Assembly (NCBI GenBank): GCA_964653685.1 | Contig: CAZZHA010000002.1 | Coordinates: forward strand, 1 to 44,083 | DNA length: 44,083 nucleotides | DNA from: DATKWU01 sp964653685 | GTDB taxonomy: Bacteria > Patescibacteriota > Microgenomatia > PFEM01 > JAHIFH01 | Reading direction: 5' to 3' | Shown here: one piece after another, positions 38,648 through 44,083 of the stretch | How positions within the stretch are numbered: position 1 is the stretch's first letter | How the letters are laid out: each line of letters starts with the position of its first letter | The notes under the pieces: model-generated | What the model was told of the DNA's origin: nothing | Databases searched by the model: none | Seen by the model: only the letters and a program-made list of their open reading frames with translations | Translations under genes and position numbers: made by a program

Positions 38648-39394
38648 ATGTCAGGTCACTCCAAATGGTCAACCATTAAACGGCAGAAAGAAGCTACCGA
38701 TATTAAAAGAGGTAAGGTTTTTTCTAAATTGGCTAAGGCAATTACGATTGCCGCCGTTGAAGGGGCCGATCTAGAAAAGAATTTTAAATTAAGGCTAGAA
38801 GTGGAAAGAGCCAAACAGGCAAATATGCCTAAAGAGAATATTGAAAGAGCGATTGCCAAGGTGACAGGAAAAGGAGACAGCAAACTTGAAGAGGTGGTTT
38901 ATGAAGGTTATGGTCCAGAAGGAGTGGCGATTATTATTGAAGCAGCGACTGATAATCGCAACCGGACAACAGCTGATGTCAAGAATATTTTTGAGAGGGG
39001 AGGAGGGAAATTGACTGGTCCAGGAGCAGTTGATTATCAATTTAAATCAATGGGTTTGGTCACGGTCGAGAAGTCAAGTAAGACTGATGAACAAATTTTG
39101 AGAATCATTGATTTGGGAGTCGAGGATGTTGACGAGGCGACTGATGCTTTAGAGGTTTATGTTGAGCCAGGTAAATTAGCTGAAATTAGGGAACAGTTAA
39201 GTCAGGCCAATTTTAAGATTTTGGATGCTGAGTTAGTTAAACAACCTAAAAATGAAATTAAGATTATCAATCCAGCTAAAGCCAATAAAGTGCTTAAATT
39301 GATGAACAGCCTTCACGAGCATGATGATATTCAACGAGTTTTTGCCAATTTTAATATTCCCGAAGAGGTTTTAAAACAAATTGATGAAGTTTGA
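38648..39394 (+). CDS. yebC: YebC/PmpR family protein
   Basis: 248 aa. MSGHSKWSTIKRQKEATDIKRGKVFSKLAKAITIAA is the unmistakable YebC N-terminus, and KQANMPKENIERAIAKVTG, YEGYGPEGVAIIIEAATDNRNRT and FERGGGKLTGPGAVDYQF follow. Members have been described as transcription regulators and, more recently, as translation factors for difficult peptide motifs. The start at 38648 is fixed by the family N-terminus and the -10. It overlaps the next gene by 11 bases. Confidence 0.96.
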   Translation: MSGHSKWSTIKRQKEATDIKRGKVFSKLAKAITIAAVEGADLEKNFKLRLEVERAKQANMPKENIERAIAKVTGKGDSKLEEVVYEGYGPEGVAIIIEAATDNRNRTTADVKNIFERGGGKLTGPGAVDYQFKSMGLVTVEKSSKTDEQILRIIDLGVEDVDEATDALEVYVEPGKLAEIREQLSQANFKILDAELVKQPKNEIKIINPAKANKVLKLMNSLHEHDDIQRVFANFNIPEEVLKQIDEV

Positions 39395-40220
39395 AAAAAT
39401 TACTATTCCGAAAAGGCAGAATTTTAAAAGACCAAATTTTATAATTCTTATTTCTAAAAGACAAAGATTCATTATTAGTGCTTTTTTGCTTTCAATTGGT
39501 TTATTGGCCATTCAGTTTGCCAATATTTCTTGGCGCTATCAAGCCATTTTTGGCCTAACAGTCTTAACCTATATTTTATCAGCTTGGTCATTAAAAGAAG
39601 GGCTTAGTGGGATTGAATGGTTAACGGTTTTGATTTTACCTACTCTATTTACCAGTGGTGTCGGTCTTTTTTACTTCTTATTGCCTTCTTCCTGGTTGGC
39701 CCGTTTGCCAATCGCTGTTCTCTATGGTTTGGGTCTTTATGCTTTGTTGCTGACCGAAAATATTTTTGCTGTTGCCGCTATCCGTAATATCCAATTACTT
39801 CGAGCGGCTCATGCGGTTGGGTTTTTACTAACCCTTTTAACTGGTTTCTTTCTTTATAATACGATTCTTTCTTTTCGTTTTTCTTTTTGGCTTAACTTTG
39901 TTTTAGTTTTTATTGCCAGTTTACCCCTTCTTATTCAAGGACTTTGGTCAATTAATCTTGAAGAAAAAATTAGCCAACAAATTTGGTTTTATTCGGTGGC
40001 CCTATCTTTGATTATTGCTGAAGGTGCTTTGGCTCTATCTTTTTGGCCGGTAACGGTTTCCGCCAGTTCTTTGGCCTTGATTACGATTATGTATGTCGTT
40101 TTGGGTTTGACCCAGCATCAACTTAGCCAGCGTTTGTTTAAAAGAACGATTAATGAATATCTTCTTGTTGGAATTGTTGTTTTGGCTGTTATAATATTAA
40201 CCACTCAATGGGGAGGTTAG
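39384..40220 (+). CDS. Multi-pass membrane protein (278 aa)
   Basis: About seven or eight hydrophobic helices from residue 28 to the end (FIISAFLLSIGLLAIQFANIS, AIFGLTVLTYILSAWS, LTVLILPTLFTSGVGLFYFLLP, and onward), after a basic N-terminus. There is no catalytic motif that I recognise. It resembles uncharacterised integral membrane proteins I associate with CPR genomes; a DUF5656-type assignment is a guess. ATG 39384 (a TTG precedes it) overlaps the end of yebC. The last helix is followed at once by the next gene. Confidence 0.65.
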   Translation: MKFEKITIPKRQNFKRPNFIILISKRQRFIISAFLLSIGLLAIQFANISWRYQAIFGLTVLTYILSAWSLKEGLSGIEWLTVLILPTLFTSGVGLFYFLLPSSWLARLPIAVLYGLGLYALLLTENIFAVAAIRNIQLLRAAHAVGFLLTLLTGFFLYNTILSFRFSFWLNFVLVFIASLPLLIQGLWSINLEEKISQQIWFYSVALSLIIAEGALALSFWPVTVSASSLALITIMYVVLGLTQHQLSQRLFKRTINEYLLVGIVVLAVIILTTQWGG

Positions 40221-40715
40221 ATGAGTGAACGACAAGAAGGAAAAGAAAATTTAGTTAAAAGTATTAATGTTCCAGGTGGAGCAGTGATTCACGAAGATTT
40301 TAGTTTTAGCGCCTCTAGAAGATTGGCTGGAGAAGATGGAGAACGACTACCCTGGACAACAATGGTCAATGCCGAACAAGCTGCCTGGTTTGGTGAAGCC
40401 AGAGGAGAATGGGTACCAACCGTCCCAGGTAGAAAAAAACCAAGAGTTTTTTATGGAGAAGATGGTAGGATTATTAAGGGTCCGAAAGCAAAAAAAAGAC
40501 TTTCTCCTAAAATTAAGAATGGAGGTGAAGGAGAAGTGCCAGATGAAAGAATAGCGCTGGGGTTTAGAAGACCAACTAAAGAAGAATTACGGGAATTAGA
40601 TGAAGATCCTGTAATTAGAGCAGCAAAAGAAAGAGGTGGGGTAGTGGCCGGTGTTCAAGAGCTTGGTGATCAGAAAGAATTAAATACTTTAAAAGAACCT
40701 TCTGAGAAAAAATAA
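40221..40715 (+). CDS. Hypothetical soluble protein (164 aa)
   Basis: Not recognised. It is hydrophilic and charged, with few hydrophobics. MVNAEQAAWFGEARGEWVP near residues 47-65 and RKKPRVFYGEDGRIIKGPKAKKRLSPK near residues 71-97 are the most distinctive stretches, and the C-terminus is acidic and probably disordered. The ATG is preceded by GGGAGG at good spacing, and the gene directly abuts the membrane protein upstream. It is the last gene before the 950-base gap. Confidence 0.6.
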   Translation: MSERQEGKENLVKSINVPGGAVIHEDFSFSASRRLAGEDGERLPWTTMVNAEQAAWFGEARGEWVPTVPGRKKPRVFYGEDGRIIKGPKAKKRLSPKIKNGGEGEVPDERIALGFRRPTKEELRELDEDPVIRAAKERGGVVAGVQELGDQKELNTLKEPSEKK

Positions 40716-40931
40716 ATTAAGATTTAAAAAACTCAAAAATTTTTTTGACAGACACAAAAAAAGGGGAGTAGGGTGACCGAAAGTGGCGAATTAAAGATAA
40801 ATATCCCATAATAAATAATCATCTTTTCACGAATAAAGACCTATAATTTTCACAAAACGGCAGAAAAAATCTTTGACTGCTAGTATGAAGAATCAAGCAC
40901 GACCTCTTCTCTAGGGATGATCGTTAATAAA

Positions 40932-41006
40932 AGACCTGAAGTAGGTCTAATTCTCTCTTAAGAGTTTCTCTAAAAGAAAGCTAAAATAGTCTTTTCTTTT
41001 AGCTTT
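40932..41006 (+). repeat. Cluster of perfect hairpins, possible structured RNA
   Basis: AGACCT/AGGTCT (40932-40937 with 40943-40948), the palindrome CTCTTAAGAG (40955-40964), and AAAGCTAAAA/TTTTAGCTTT (40977-40986 with 40997-41006), within 75 bases. No open frame spans them. Confidence 0.45.
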
Positions 41007-41086
41007 GAAAAATGTAAAAAAGAGCGATATTTCCATAAAAATTGATATTAATCCTGATATATTTTGATATAGTTGATTGTTAGGGT

Positions 41087-41095
41087 TGTGGATAA
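41087..41095 (-). promoter_or_regulatory. Isolated DnaA-box-like 9-mer
   Basis: TGTGGATAA, the exact reverse complement of the consensus TTATCCACA. It is a single copy, so chance occurrence is possible. Confidence 0.25.
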
Positions 41096-41144
41096 CTAGA
41101 AAAGGATTAAAACAGGACTCGTGATAAGAAGAAAGTAAGTAATA

Positions 41145-41240
41145 ATGGTTCTAGAGTGTTTAGATGACAAGGTTCCTCTTATACTCCCCAGAGAAGACAT
41201 AGGCTTTAGAAGAGAATTGAGGGAGTTAGGCAATGCATAA
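41145..41240 (+). CDS. Possible small ORF (31 aa)
   Basis: MVLECLDDKVPLILPREDIG and then 11 more residues ending LGNA. The composition is protein-like, but there is no strong ribosome-binding site or promoter. It may be a real microprotein, a gene remnant within the possible mobile element, or chance. Its stop codon overlaps one copy of the TAATGTCGyACAATA repeat. Confidence 0.2.
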   Translation: MVLECLDDKVPLILPREDIGFRRELRELGNA

Positions 41241-41252
41241 TGTCGTACAATA
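41238..41252 (+). repeat. Direct repeat copy 1 (TAATGTCGTACAATA)
   Basis: It matches 42347-42361 at 14 of 15 positions. The two copies bracket the 5'-nucleotidase-like gene, and the second lies just before the Xer recombinase gene. Confidence 0.4.
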
Positions 41253-41527
41253 ATACTTTTGCGACGTTATAGCCGCTAGCTTTTGGAGGAGGGTTTAAAA
41301 GGTCCTTTTTAAAATACTTCTCGTTATTTTTATTTCTGTTTCTTTTTGATTGCCACTATTTTCCTTTTATATTTCTCTGTTTTTTGGGTCAAATCCCTAA
41401 AAATAGCTTTCCCAATAAAACCCGAACTTATGAAAATAGGGACTCTCCCCTACTATAGGATGTCTGTCTAATTTTTATTATTTTTTATTATCAAATTCTT
41501 AAAAAAATTCTGAAAAATTAATCATTT

Positions 41528-41571
41528 TAATCAACCAATTATTTTTAATGATTAGTTGATTAGCCTTTTTT
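41528..41571 (+). terminator. AT-rich terminator-like hairpin
   Basis: TAATCAAC (41528-41535) pairs with GTTGATTA (41555-41562), with partial pairing of the inner ATTA/TAAT, followed by GCC and six T. The stem is AT-rich, so termination strength is doubtful. Confidence 0.4.
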
Positions 41572-41611
41572 AAGAAAAGGTCTTAGAGAGCCTCTAAGGG
41601 GCTTGTTAGGT

Positions 41612-41640
41612 TTGACAAGGAGCTTTTTTTCTGTTTAAAT
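41612..41640 (+). promoter_or_regulatory. Promoter of the 5'-nucleotidase-like gene
   Basis: TTGACA (41612-41617), 17-base spacer, TTAAAT (41635-41640). The leader is about 16-17 bases. Confidence 0.55.
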
Positions 41641-41663
41641 GATTATTCTCCTGTCCAATTTTT

Positions 41664-42365
41664 ATGTCTCATCCAGAAAATTTAACCTTAAAAGAAAGCC
41701 AAGAAATTCCCGGAATTTTAAGAATCGGGGTTGATTTGGATGCCAATGTCAATGACATCGATACTTGGGTTTGTCGTTTGGTCAAAAGGGGTCTTGGCGT
41801 TGACGTCAGATCAATTCTTGAACAAAGGCCAGTCAATTTTTGGCTGGATGATTGGCCAGAGATAAAAGCCATTCCCAACGGACCAGCGTTTATAAAGGAG
41901 TTATTTAGAAAATCTTTTATTTATGATAATGCAATTCCCATTGAAGGAGCAATTGAGAAGTTAAATCAATGGAGGGAACAAGGACATCAAATTTGGTTTA
42001 TTACCGCTCGATCAGAAGAAACCCTTGGTCAAGAGACCTTAAATTGGTTTGAAAGAAACAGCTTGGCTTGGGGTCAGGAAAGAATTTTTTTCTCGGATGG
42101 CGACCGGGTTGAATTTAAGACTCGACAGTCCCAAAACCTCGATCTCCATCTTTTAATTGAGGATCATGCGCCGACGACAAGAGAGGCTGGTTCGCTCTCT
42201 ATGATGGCCAAATTAGTCTTAAAATATCCTTGGAATATGGCGGAAGAAATTGGTTTCCAAGCAATCTACTTGAACAATTGGCAAGAGATGGATGAAATGG
42301 TTCAAACTGCCAGTCGTTGGCATTATTTTCTTTTTTCCCAAAATGTTAATGTCGCACAATATTGA
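41664..42365 (+). CDS. HAD-family 5'(3')-deoxyribonucleotidase-like protein
   Basis: 233 aa. HAD motif I is IGVDLDANVNDI with D24 and D26 as nucleophile and acid. PIEGAIEKLNQWREQGHQIWFITARSEETLGQETLNWFERN (about residues 92-132) is the motif-II region characteristic of the NT5C (cytosolic deoxyribonucleotidase) family. VEFKTRQSQNLDLHLLIEDHAPTTRE supplies motif III/IV. It is a cytoplasmic phosphatase acting on nucleotides by family analogy. It has its own promoter and is followed by the recombinase gene, whose -35 begins within its last codons. Confidence 0.8.
   Translation: MSHPENLTLKESQEIPGILRIGVDLDANVNDIDTWVCRLVKRGLGVDVRSILEQRPVNFWLDDWPEIKAIPNGPAFIKELFRKSFIYDNAIPIEGAIEKLNQWREQGHQIWFITARSEETLGQETLNWFERNSLAWGQERIFFSDGDRVEFKTRQSQNLDLHLLIEDHAPTTREAGSLSMMAKLVLKYPWNMAEEIGFQAIYLNNWQEMDEMVQTASRWHYFLFSQNVNVAQY
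42347..42361 (+). repeat. Direct repeat copy 2 (TAATGTCGCACAATA)
   Basis: Second copy of the 15-mer at 41238-41252, inside the last codons of the nucleotidase-like gene and immediately before the TTGACA -35 of the recombinase gene. It could be an operator, a recombination site, or chance. Confidence 0.4.
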
Positions 42366-42390
42366 CAAGTCTTTTCGTTTAGTGTAATTT
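42362..42390 (+). promoter_or_regulatory. Promoter of the recombinase gene, leaderless
   Basis: TTGACA (42362-42367), 17-base spacer, TAATTT (42385-42390), then 7 bases to the ATG at 42398. Confidence 0.65.
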
Positions 42391-42397
42391 ATTATTA

Positions 42398-43357
42398 ATG
42401 ACTGATCAAGCAAAAGAAAAATCTTCTCGAACCGAGCTTGATCGTTTAATTGAAGACTTTTTAGAACACTTGGAGATTGAACGTCAGTCCTCTCCCCTAA
42501 CGATCCGTAATTATCGTCATTATCTAGGACGTTTTTCTAACTGGTTAAAGCGCAATAGTTTCAAGGCTAAACCAAGTTCCATTGACCTTGAAAAAATTAA
42601 AAAATATAGGGTATATTTAGCCCGATTTAGCGCTCCCAATGGTCAACTCCTCTCACGTAGCACTCAAGCCTATCATGTGATAGCTTTGCGGTCTTTTTTA
42701 AGATGGCTGGTCAAGAATGACCACCAAACCCTAGCGCCAGAGAAAGTTGATCTACCCAAGAGTGAGTCGAGGTCATTAAAGTTTCTTTCTACCGAGCAAG
42801 TTGAACGTTTTTTGGCCCAACCGTTACCTTCAAAGAAGACTGGCTTACGGGACAAGGCCATTTTGGAGACTTTGTTCTCGACCGGTCTGCGAGTCAGTGA
42901 ATTAGTTAGGTTAAGTCGGGACCAGATTGACTTAAAACGCAGAGAATTTGGGGTGATTGGCAAAGGTGGTCGGGCCAGAGTGGTTTTTTTGTCTGAAAGA
43001 GCAGTTAAGTGGTTAAAAAAGTATCTTGATAATCGAGAAGATAATTGGAAGCCTCTTTTTATTAGACTTGGAGGTAGTCAAAAGGTTGAAGAGACTGGTG
43101 AGAAGATGAGATTAACAGCCCGTTCTGTTCAAAGAATCGTTGATAAATATTCTCGAAAAGCGAAATTACCGGTGAAGGTCACGCCTCATGTCATTCGCCA
43201 TTCGTTTGCCACTGATTTATTAATTGCTGGAGCCGATATTAGGGCGGTTCAGGAAATGCTAGGCCATAAAAACATTCAGACCACCCAAATCTATACTCAT
43301 GTTACCAATCGTCAACTTCGGAATGTTCACGAGATGTTTCATGGTAAGGGGAGGTAA
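42398..43357 (+). CDS. xerC: Tyrosine recombinase, XerC/XerD type
   Basis: 319 aa. The N-terminal SAM-like DNA-binding domain (LIEDFLEHLEIERQSSPLTIRNYRHYLGRFSNWL) is followed by the catalytic domain. It carries all catalytic residues: R165 in STGLRVSEL, K189 in GKGGRARVV, H264 and R267 in HVIRHSFA, H290 in GHKNI, and Y299 in YTHV. Full length and motif content fit the chromosome-dimer-resolving Xer family. Only one Xer is seen in this window, so XerC or XerD (or a single XerH/XerS-like system) cannot be decided. Its 3' end overlaps the convergent fusion gene by 56 bases. Confidence 0.93.
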   Translation: MTDQAKEKSSRTELDRLIEDFLEHLEIERQSSPLTIRNYRHYLGRFSNWLKRNSFKAKPSSIDLEKIKKYRVYLARFSAPNGQLLSRSTQAYHVIALRSFLRWLVKNDHQTLAPEKVDLPKSESRSLKFLSTEQVERFLAQPLPSKKTGLRDKAILETLFSTGLRVSELVRLSRDQIDLKRREFGVIGKGGRARVVFLSERAVKWLKKYLDNREDNWKPLFIRLGGSQKVEETGEKMRLTARSVQRIVDKYSRKAKLPVKVTPHVIRHSFATDLLIAGADIRAVQEMLGHKNIQTTQIYTHVTNRQLRNVHEMFHGKGR

Positions 43358-44060
43358 TTATTTCATCAAGGCTAATAATTCCTCGTTGAAGAGCTTCGAT
43401 TACGACTCTCGTTCTGGTTATTCCTTTTATTCTCGTCTGACCAATACCCAGTCTTTGACAAATACCTGGAGGAAAACTTTGATATAGATGTGCTTTAACT
43501 GTGTTAAAACTAATATTTAATTCATCAGCTATTTCCTGAATAATTTTTCCTTGAGCATAAAGAATTAAAACTTCTAATTGACGTTCTGTGAGGAGAGGTT
43601 TTTGTGTTTTAATTAAGGAAATGTTTTCTATTAATTCTTCAGGCGATTTAAGTCTTTCTACTTTTGGATCAAAAAAACTTACCGAGCGGTTTTCACCAGG
43701 ACCAACAATAAAAATTCTTTTAACTTTCCTGGAGCCTAATGCCATACCTAATTCTGAAAAACGGGTGGTGCCGCCAGATTCACCGGGAAGAAGAACAAAG
43801 ACATCACAATTAGCGGCAGCTTGGTGATCTTCCTTGGCATATTTGGTTGCCAGCTTTTTATTTTCTTCATAGGGTTTAATTGGCAAATGATCCGTCCAAT
43901 CATAAATTATTTGATGACCCATCCCTTCAATTTCCGTCATCATCACCCTTATTTGGTCTCTTTGATCAAAAGGACCAGCAATGTATAATTTTAGAGGATG
44001 AGGCGTTGATTCTGATTCTTTGCCAATCCCCAATTCTTCTGATGCAAATTCTCTTGCCAT
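43302..44060 (-). CDS. Nucleoside deoxyribosyltransferase-like domain fused to LuxR-type HTH
   Basis: 252 aa. Residues about 22-125 (PLKLYIAGPFDQRDQIRVMMTE, NCDVFVLLPGESGGTTRFSELGMAL, KRIFIVG) resemble the nucleoside 2-deoxyribosyltransferase-like fold, with a candidate catalytic Glu at E103. Residues about 155-235 (LLTERQLEVLILYAQGKIIQEIADELNISFNTVKAHLYQ...ALQRGII) form a LuxR/GerE DNA-binding domain. No receiver domain is present, so this looks like a one-component regulator whose sensor is a nucleotide- or nucleoside-binding domain. Its ATG directly follows a terminator hairpin on the minus strand. The ligand and the targets are unknown. Confidence 0.75.
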   Translation of the reverse strand: MAREFASEELGIGKESESTPHPLKLYIAGPFDQRDQIRVMMTEIEGMGHQIIYDWTDHLPIKPYEENKKLATKYAKEDHQAAANCDVFVLLPGESGGTTRFSELGMALGSRKVKRIFIVGPGENRSVSFFDPKVERLKSPEELIENISLIKTQKPLLTERQLEVLILYAQGKIIQEIADELNISFNTVKAHLYQSFPPGICQRLGIGQTRIKGITRTRVVIEALQRGIISLDEIITSPYHETSREHSEVDDW

Positions 44061-44083
44061 AAAAAACTGCCTTTTGGGCAGTT
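44061..44083 (-). terminator. Intrinsic terminator flush with the start of the fusion gene
   Basis: On the minus strand: AACTGCC (44083-44077), loop CAAAA, GGCAGTT (44071-44065), then a U run ending at 44061, the base before ATG 44060. It may end an upstream gene outside the window or regulate this one. The stem arms equal those of the terminator at 2471. Confidence 0.75.

Larger units (their letters stand above)
40745..41470. mobile_element. Possible decayed insertion sequence or MITE (inverted-repeat-bounded)
   Basis: The left end TTGACAGACA (40745) and right end TGTCTGTCTA (ending 41470) are inverted copies with one mismatch. Inside, AGGGGAG follows the left repeat after 7 bases, and its inverse CTCCCCT precedes the right repeat by 9. 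ATTTTT flanks both sides (40739-40744 and 41471-41476) as a possible target duplication, but it is AT-rich and weak. No transposase is readable inside the 726 bases, so it would be a non-autonomous or decayed element. Confidence 0.3.
40716..41663. other. Gene-poor, hairpin-rich intergenic region
   Basis: This 948-base stretch has no convincing gene, in contrast to the dense packing elsewhere. It holds an inverted-repeat pair at 40745 and 41470, strong hairpins at 40932-41006, a perfect DnaA-box-like 9-mer at 41087-41095, and a 31-codon ORF at 41145-41240. It also has a terminator-like AT-rich hairpin at 41528-41571, another weak one near 41602-41630, and the promoter of the next gene. I saw no match to the conserved cores of tmRNA, RNase P RNA or SRP RNA. 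Confidence 0.7.

Noticed and set aside
41231..41258. dif site for the Xer recombinase at GCATAATGTCGTACAATAATAC
   Set aside because: The left half resembles a XerC arm, but the right half does not match a XerD arm and the central spacing is not convincing.
40716..41663. Replication origin in the AT-rich gap with a DnaA box
   Set aside because: Only one perfect DnaA-like 9-mer was found, no dnaA or dnaN lies nearby, and there is no clear strand switch of genes. A single 9-mer in 44 kb can easily be chance.
40716..41663. tmRNA, RNase P RNA or SRP RNA in the gap
   Set aside because: I looked for the conserved cores on both strands (tRNA-like end, AGGAAAGTCCG-type, GGAAGCAGC-type) and found none.
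1..44083. CRISPR array
   Set aside because: No regularly spaced direct repeats and no Cas-like proteins were seen.

Overview
The window looks like part of the compact genome of a Candidate Phyla Radiation (Patescibacteria) bacterium, most likely in or near the Microgenomates. This is inferred from gene content and style. Housekeeping genes are tightly packed with ATGA and other overlaps. Several core proteins are unusually short: EF-Ts 153 aa, RF1 about 230 aa without its first domain, and a YchF-like GTPase of 266 aa. Many small proteins are unrecognised, and there are archaeal-type ProRS and CPR-style membrane-anchored proteins. TGA is used as a stop (for example in ATGA overlaps), so this is code 11 and not the Gracilibacteria/SR1 code.

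Layout. 1-2.9 kb: 3' end of a thymidylate kinase gene, small unknown genes, and a glutamate formimidoyltransferase/cyclodeaminase pair. 2.9-7.4 kb: a compressed rpsB-tsf-frr-rseP-proS block. 7.4-12.6 kb: DHH-like protein, HIT protein, rpsU, yqeY-like, ybeY-like, dnaX, ybaB, recR. 12.6-19.7 kb: cysS, then four consecutive exported or membrane-anchored proteins and a HAD phosphatase. 19.7-26.3 kb: purB, ychF, rpsF-ssb-rpsR, and two envelope proteases (S41 and HtrA). 26.3-30.0 kb, minus strand: two exported proteins, a histidine leader peptide/attenuator, tRNA-His, hisS, rpmE, prfA. 30.1-40.7 kb: metallo-hydrolase, dnaB, tRNA-Leu, efp, lgt-like, DksA-like, pseudouridine synthase, KefB-type antiporter, LCP-like protein, TPR protein, yebC. 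40.7-41.7 kb: a gene-poor, hairpin-rich stretch that may be a decayed mobile element. 41.7-44.1 kb: 5'-nucleotidase-like gene, Xer-type recombinase, and a deoxyribosyltransferase-like/LuxR-HTH fusion.

The standout is at 28671-28844 on the minus strand. A consensus promoter leads into a 14-codon ORF, MTSLSLHHHYQNRE, with three consecutive His codons. After it come two mutually exclusive RNA folds: a His-codon hairpin versus a 16-bp antiterminator. An intrinsic terminator then ends one base before tRNA-His, and hisS follows. Every part of a classical ribosome-mediated attenuator is visible, here placed to control a tRNA and its cognate synthetase rather than a biosynthetic operon.

A second window-wide pattern is leaderless initiation. 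At about 15 transcription-unit starts, including the His leader peptide, a -10 hexamer lies only 6-9 nt before the ATG. Several of these have a -35 at a 17-nt spacing. Genes inside operons use ordinary Shine-Dalgarno sequences instead.
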